From positions 1 to 64,000 of the forward strand of contig ONIY01000013.1 in assembly GCA_900318065.1 (NCBI GenBank): a stretch of 64,000 bases of DNA, read 5' to 3'. This document shows positions 60,022 to 64,000 of the stretch, piece after piece; positions within the stretch are counted from its first letter, which is position 1, and each line of letters opens with the position of its first letter. The notes below the pieces were generated by a model. It saw only the letters and a list, made by a program, of their open reading frames with translations. It was not told the DNA's origin and did no database searches. The stretch is from an uncultured Prevotellaceae bacterium (GTDB lineage: Bacteria > Bacteroidota > Bacteroidia > Bacteroidales > Muribaculaceae). The translations under genes were made by a program, and so were the position numbers.

Positions 60022-60222
60022 GGCGAGGGCGTCCCCGAGGAACATCTGCCCCACCTCTTTGAACGGTTCTACCGCATCGACACCGGGCGCAGCCGCTCGA
60101 TGGGAGGCACAGGACTGGGACTGGCAATAGTGAAAAATGCCGTGCTGCAACACGGTGGCAACATCACAGTGAGCAACAAGAAGGATGGAGGGCTTGAGTT
60201 CATCTTCACTTTGAAAAAATAA
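60019..60222 (+). pseudogene. C-terminal fragment of a sensor histidine kinase
   Basis: Sixty-eight codons including the stop give the end of a histidine-kinase ATPase domain: [20 protein letters not shown], the G2 box [19 protein letters not shown] and [17 protein letters not shown]. The dimerisation domain and N-terminal parts are absent. It is joined directly to the inverted transporter segment. Confidence 0.85.
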
Positions 60223-60245
60223 CACTCACATGCAACTAAAACGAA

Positions 60246-60280
60246 AGACCAGCACAAATCGCATTGACTTGTGCTGGTCT
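60246..60280. terminator. terminator-like hairpin
   Basis: A perfect 12-bp stem (agaccagcacaa with ttgtgctggtct, 11-base loop) lies between the kinase fragment and the convergent secreted-protein gene. The U-run is poor, so efficiency is uncertain. Confidence 0.65.
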
Positions 60281-60319
60281 AATTCATTAAACCCAAATTG
60301 GGTAATCTAGGCGAGTGAT

Positions 60320-62323
60320 TTACTTCACTGCTTTAGTAACGATGCGTGAGCCGTCGTTGAACTGGGTGATGACGATGTTCACACCCTGGAATGGCTTGTC
60401 GCTCACGACACCAGTGGTGCTCACGTAGCTAACCTTGGTCACCTGCTTGGCAGCGTCGAGGTTGTCGATAGCGGTAAGCACATCGGCGCTCACGGGCATG
60501 ATGGTATAGTTGGTGTAATAGTCGTTATCGCCGTAATGCACCTTGGGTGCTATAGCCTTCATTGCCTTGCGCTTGGCAGCCTTGAACGAGCGCTCAGGAG
60601 CAGCCTTTCCGTCGCTCTCCCATGGCTCGTTAACCTTGAACACACAAGTGAAGATGTAGCGAGTTCCCTCAACGAGCTGGTTTTGCAAGTCGGGATTCAA
60701 GCCAAAGTCGAGGCGCACCTTAACAGTGTCGAGAGCACTGCACAGGTAAGACTCGCCGTCAATGACCTTGAACCACCCCAGTGCCTGACCCATCTCGTTG
60801 CCCAGAGCCTGGATCTTGTCTTCGCTAAGATCATAAGAGTAGATGTGATAGTTCTCGAAGAGTGGATCGGTGATGGCAGTGGGAGTAGACGAGAGAATGA
60901 GACGAGGATTGGTGCTCACGTCAACCATCTCGCCCTTAACGGTGTTAGGAGCGAGCACTTGCATCTGGTTGATGGCGTTGAAGAGCTCGGTGTTGTCGCC
61001 ACAGTCGAGTGCAATCCATGTGGGATACCAGTCCTGATACCAGGTGTAGCCCCACTCGGCATAGGTGTCGACGAGTACCTCGGTGGCATTGTCGGTGACA
61101 AGGATTTGGTTGTCGACCAGTGGCATTACCACATAGAGCGAGTCGGCAATCTTCATGTTGCCTTCAAGACCCTCGTAGGTCACCTTCCACAGGCGGGTGC
61201 CTGGAGCCTCCTCAATAGTGATTGGGTAAAGCTGGTAGTTATTGTTGTAGATGGTTACCATGCCGTCGATGTTGTAGCTCTCGGCGGGGTCAACGGCGGG
61301 ATAGTCGATGCCAAACTTGTTGTATCCGGCAAGAGTGACAGTGATGTCGTTGCCATCGGCATCGGTCTCATTGCTTGTGATGGTGAAGTTGCCATTAGCG
61401 TCGATTTCGCTCAAGGCGATGCCGTTGAACTTCACGCGCATGTTCTCATAATGGTCGGGCTCGATATAGCTCATGTAGCCAGTCATGTCGAAAGGTGCGG
61501 TGTAGTCGGCACTGGTCATGCTGGTGGCATTGTTGAAGTGGGTGGGATTAGTAATCTCCACAAGACCTTTGTAGGTGGTCTTCTTGCCAGTCCATCCTGC
61601 GGGAATGATGGCACCGATGGGATATTCACGGCCCACGTTGCCATAGACCATTGAGGCATAGGCGTAATACTCATCGTCGAGCTGCATAATCCACAAGTAG
61701 TCGCCCCACTGATACTGCACAAAGGCCTCGGAGGTGAACTGGAACTCGGTGCCGTCGTCAAGGGTATCGAGATTGGCGAGCGAGTCGAGCTTGGTGATGT
61801 TGGGGTCAACGGGATCGGGGTCCTCGCCGCCAGGTTGGTCGGTGGGGTCCTCGTCGCTGGTGGTAACCACCACAGTAGCGATTTGAGCATTCTTGCTGGT
61901 GGGGTGAGAGAAAGTCACGCTCGATGTGCTTCCTGTCCAGGTGCCCACACTGCCCGATAGCGAGTAGTTGCCCACATTGGCAAGCAGGTCGAAATTGCTG
62001 GTGCTGGCGGCATTGATAGTCACACCAGTGATACTGCCGCTCCCCACGGCAAAGGTGATGCTGCCGTTCTGATATACGCGCAGGGTGTAGCTGCCTTGCG
62101 AGTTCCACACGCGGGTCTCGGTGGAGCCATTGGCTGCAGTAAGGTTCACACCATCGACGGTGATGGTTCCCACATCGGTGAGGTTCACGCCATGGCTCTG
62201 CTCAGGAGCAGTGATACCCATAGCACTAAGCCCTTCGACGGTAGAGAAGTCGAAGGTAACAACATTGGCACATGCTGCCACGGCAATTACCGCCATGACA
62301 GCCATAGATAAAAATCTTCTCAT
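60320..62323 (-). CDS. large secreted multi-domain protein, function unknown
   Basis: A 667-residue secreted protein with signal peptide (MRRFLSMAVMAVIAVAACA). The N-terminal 150 residues are beta-rich (VTFDFSTVEGLSAMGITAPE, GSGSITGVTINAASTSNFD), like carbohydrate-binding modules of Bacteroidetes secreted proteins. A Pro/Asp-rich linker (DQPGGEDPDPVDPN) leads to a second beta domain. The last 40 residues (YVSTTGVVSDKPFQGVNIVI) resemble the C-terminal sorting-like tail seen in the protein at 15820-17403. It begins 39 bp after nadC, so it may be read from the nadC promoter. No dockerin is present. Confidence 0.7.
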   Translation of the reverse strand: MRRFLSMAVMAVIAVAACANVVTFDFSTVEGLSAMGITAPEQSHGVNLTDVGTITVDGVNLTAANGSTETRVWNSQGSYTLRVYQNGSITFAVGSGSITGVTINAASTSNFDLLANVGNYSLSGSVGTWTGSTSSVTFSHPTSKNAQIATVVVTTSDEDPTDQPGGEDPDPVDPNITKLDSLANLDTLDDGTEFQFTSEAFVQYQWGDYLWIMQLDDEYYAYASMVYGNVGREYPIGAIIPAGWTGKKTTYKGLVEITNPTHFNNATSMTSADYTAPFDMTGYMSYIEPDHYENMRVKFNGIALSEIDANGNFTITSNETDADGNDITVTLAGYNKFGIDYPAVDPAESYNIDGMVTIYNNNYQLYPITIEEAPGTRLWKVTYEGLEGNMKIADSLYVVMPLVDNQILVTDNATEVLVDTYAEWGYTWYQDWYPTWIALDCGDNTELFNAINQMQVLAPNTVKGEMVDVSTNPRLILSSTPTAITDPLFENYHIYSYDLSEDKIQALGNEMGQALGWFKVIDGESYLCSALDTVKVRLDFGLNPDLQNQLVEGTRYIFTCVFKVNEPWESDGKAAPERSFKAAKRKAMKAIAPKVHYGDNDYYTNYTIMPVSADVLTAIDNLDAAKQVTKVSYVSTTGVVSDKPFQGVNIVITQFNDGSRIVTKAVK

Positions 62324-62362
62324 AATCTCTAATTGTTCTTTAAAAAAATATTTGTTGTTTGT

Positions 62363-63211
62363 CTAGAAAGCCTTGAAACTCATGTCTAGCGACTTCACGC
62401 TGTGGGTCAATGCTCCCACCGAGATGAAGTCGACGCCACACTCGCCGTAGGCGCGCAGCGTGTCGAGAGTGATGCCACCGCTCGACTCGGTCTCCACCTT
62501 GCCGTCAACAATCTTCACTGCCTCGCGGGTGAGCTCGGGGGTGAAGTTGTCAAACATAATGCGGTCAACACCGCCAGTGGCAAGCGCCTCGCGCAGCTCG
62601 TCGAGGTTGCGCACCTCAATCTCAATCTTCAGGTCCTTGTTGTTCTCGCGGCACCAGCGTTTTGCGCCCTCGATGGCGGCAGTGATGCCACCGGCGAAGT
62701 CCACATGGTTGTCCTTCAAGAGAATCATGTCGAAGAGGCCAATGCGATGGTTGCATCCGCCGCCTATCTTCACGGCATCCTTCTCCATAAGGCGCATGCC
62801 TGGAGTGGTCTTGCGGGTGTCGAGCACACGGGTGTGCAAGCCCTCAAGTTCTTTTTGATAACGTGCTGTGACAGTGGCAATGCCGCTCATGCGCTGCATG
62901 ATGTTGAGCATGAGGCGCTCGGTTTGCAGCAGCGACTGCACCTTGCCCTCGACGATGAAAGCGATGTCGCCTGGCTTGACATGGGCACCGTCGTTGATGT
63001 AGGTAGTCATCTTGAGGTCGGGGTCAAATTTCTCAAAGACCCTCTTTGCCATTTCCACCCCGGCAAGGATGCCTTCCTCCTTGATTATCAAGCGTGAACG
63101 CCCCATTTCATCGGCAGGAATGCTGCACAGTGTGGTAGCATCACCATCGCCAATATCCTCGGCAAACGCCAAGTCGATCAATTCGTCAATCAATTCGTCT
63201 CTTGTTTTCAT
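62363..63211 (-). CDS. nadC: nicotinate-nucleotide pyrophosphorylase
   Basis: A 282-residue enzyme of NAD synthesis that makes nicotinate mononucleotide from quinolinate and PRPP with loss of CO2. Family motifs are LNIMQRMSGIATVTARYQ, LDTRKTTPGMRLMEKDAVKI, GGCNHRIGLFDMILLKDNHV with the Lys-His contacts, and ITLDTLRAYGECGVDFISVG near the end. A -7 box, TAACTTTG on the minus strand, lies at 63243-63250. Length is normal. Confidence 0.97.
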   Translation of the reverse strand: MKTRDELIDELIDLAFAEDIGDGDATTLCSIPADEMGRSRLIIKEEGILAGVEMAKRVFEKFDPDLKMTTYINDGAHVKPGDIAFIVEGKVQSLLQTERLMLNIMQRMSGIATVTARYQKELEGLHTRVLDTRKTTPGMRLMEKDAVKIGGGCNHRIGLFDMILLKDNHVDFAGGITAAIEGAKRWCRENNKDLKIEIEVRNLDELREALATGGVDRIMFDNFTPELTREAVKIVDGKVETESSGGITLDTLRAYGECGVDFISVGALTHSVKSLDMSFKAF

Positions 63212-63242
63212 ATCAAATAATGCGTAAAGATTAATTTTGGCA

Positions 63243-63250
63243 CAAAGTTA
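63243..63250 (-). promoter_or_regulatory. -7 box of nadC
   Basis: TAACTTTG on the minus strand, about 31 bp before the ATG. Confidence 0.55.
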
Positions 63251-63289
63251 GCACTTTTTCATGAACCTGACTCGGTTTTAGCCCATAAA

Positions 63290-64000
63290 TTATTCGCCCA
63301 GCAGGATATTATAGACGGCAGTGATGTCGGCGCTTGTAACAGAGCCGTCGCCATCTACATCGCCAGCATCAAAAAAGATATTGCTAAGCAGCATGTCATA
63401 GAGGGCTGTGATGTCGGCACTCGTCACCTCTCCATCCTCGTTAACGTCGCCCACAACGGGATTCTTCATGCTTTGGGCTTTTTCGTAGGCATTACCTTTG
63501 TAAACGAGCTCTCCGTTCTCATATACCGCCGCAAGGCTTGCCATGGGGTTAAATCCTGTAGTGTAAGTCCTGTAAGGCACAAGCAGGTCGCCAAAGTTAC
63601 AGTCAACACCTATGCCTTCAATGGTTTTAAACGAGTCTTCTTCACGGTCGATAAAGTAACCTTTCCTCACGGTTTCGCCAACCTCCACATCAATTAAAAT
63701 GTATTTTGAATCGTAATCATAGGGCGTTTGGCCAAATGCCTGCGACGCCTCATCGGGCAAGAACATTGGTTTGCTAAAGTCGTAGAGTGTCTTTGGCAGC
63801 CACCACCAGTAGGCAGCAAAATAAAAATATTCGTTCTCGTCTTCAGCGTTATTACTGTATACAGTGACAACCTTGTTATCTTCTCTTACAAAGGCAACAA
63901 GATATGGCTCTTGAGGATTGCACTGCCTGTCATAATCGGTGCGAAGCATTCTATGGTATATTTTCCCGTCAATAGTTTCAGCGCCATTGAATTCAAGGGT
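63290..64000 (-). CDS. dockerin-type secreted protein, 5'-truncated by the window edge
   Basis: The frame is open to the last base of the window (its first visible residues read TLEFNGAETIDGKIYHRML), so only the C-terminal 236 residues are seen. It includes YNPM-like GFNPMASLAAVYENGELVYKG near the end and then two calcium-loop repeats, GDVNEDGEVTSADITALYDM and GDVDGDGSVTSADITAVYNI, forming a dockerin-like module as in the protein at 25892-27484. The N-terminal domains are outside the window, so the function is unknown. Confidence 0.82.
   Translation of the reverse strand, partial: TLEFNGAETIDGKIYHRMLRTDYDRQCNPQEPYLVAFVREDNKVVTVYSNNAEDENEYFYFAAYWWWLPKTLYDFSKPMFLPDEASQAFGQTPYDYDSKYILIDVEVGETVRKGYFIDREEDSFKTIEGIGVDCNFGDLLVPYRTYTTGFNPMASLAAVYENGELVYKGNAYEKAQSMKNPVVGDVNEDGEVTSADITALYDMLLSNIFFDAGDVDGDGSVTSADITAVYNILLGE

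Noticed and set aside
1..64000. tRNA or rRNA genes
   Set aside because: No cloverleaf with a GTTCRA-type T arm and no rRNA signatures were recognised by eye; a covariance-model search would be needed to exclude one fully.

Overview
The window looks like a chromosomal stretch of a gut-type Bacteroidales bacterium. I infer something near Muribaculaceae or Prevotella, but the genus is not fixed by sequence reading alone. The clues are promoters of the Bacteroidetes form (TTTG or TTGC, 19 bp, then TAnnTTTG) before many genes, no clear Shine-Dalgarno signals, a Bacteroides-type serine palmitoyltransferase, DUF5106/DUF4369 proteins, BspA-like leucine-rich surface protein, dockerin-like C-termini, a PG0541-family protein attached to an RND pump, and YgiQ/YhcC radical SAM proteins. 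No tRNA, rRNA, phage or CRISPR array was recognised. The one structural RNA found is RNase P RNA (minus strand, about 58921-59284).

Layout. 1-6374: housekeeping genes (ybaK-aroC-yhcC operon, a DUF5106-type thiol protein, tilS, spt). 6375-8122: a REP-associated tyrosine transposase (RAYT) between two direct copies of a complex palindromic repeat. 8123-15693: uvrB, ygiQ-pgeF, a fucose-isomerase-like protein and a His-rich CobW GTPase. 15820-25414: a secreted adhesin-like protein, then a glycan island (two GT2 and one GT4-type glycosyltransferases, ATP-grasp enzyme, PIG-L deacetylase) containing a Phd/YoeB toxin-antitoxin pair, followed by a DUF4369 lipoprotein, a second TA locus whose YafQ toxin is dead, and a small outer-membrane protein. 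25892-27484: a leucine-rich-repeat dockerin protein. 27873-34842: a seven-gene TetR/TolC/HlyD/ABC export operon. 34955-41779: HAD phosphatase, lipoprotein, Tat-exported aldo/keto reductase with ferredoxin clusters, a phosphoesterase-PQQ propeller fusion and a transglutaminase-like protein. 41980-43024: a broken hemW. 43508-51596: adk, hpt and a five-gene RND efflux operon with its TetR regulator. 51784-58485: DUF2461 protein, a small conserved protein, an EptA-like phosphoethanolamine transferase overlapping an OMP85-like gene, a split chromate transporter and folC. 58486-60222: tandem repeats, rnpB and a rearranged Na/Pi-cotransporter plus histidine-kinase remnant. 60320-64000: a large secreted protein, nadC and a partial dockerin protein.

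The main themes are cell-envelope biology (glycan building, sphingolipid synthesis, lipid A type modification, two tripartite drug exporters, secreted surface proteins) and unusual genome plasticity. At least seven families of short intergenic repeats recur across the window. One of them appears to have entered the coding sequence of aroC. Four loci are visibly broken or rearranged (the yafQ toxin, hemW, the nptA-like gene and a histidine kinase). The most unusual single locus is the RAYT with its extra C-terminal domain and paired flanking repeat modules. A second is a promoter whose 19-bp spacer is conserved at glycan-island genes and at an outer-membrane protein gene.
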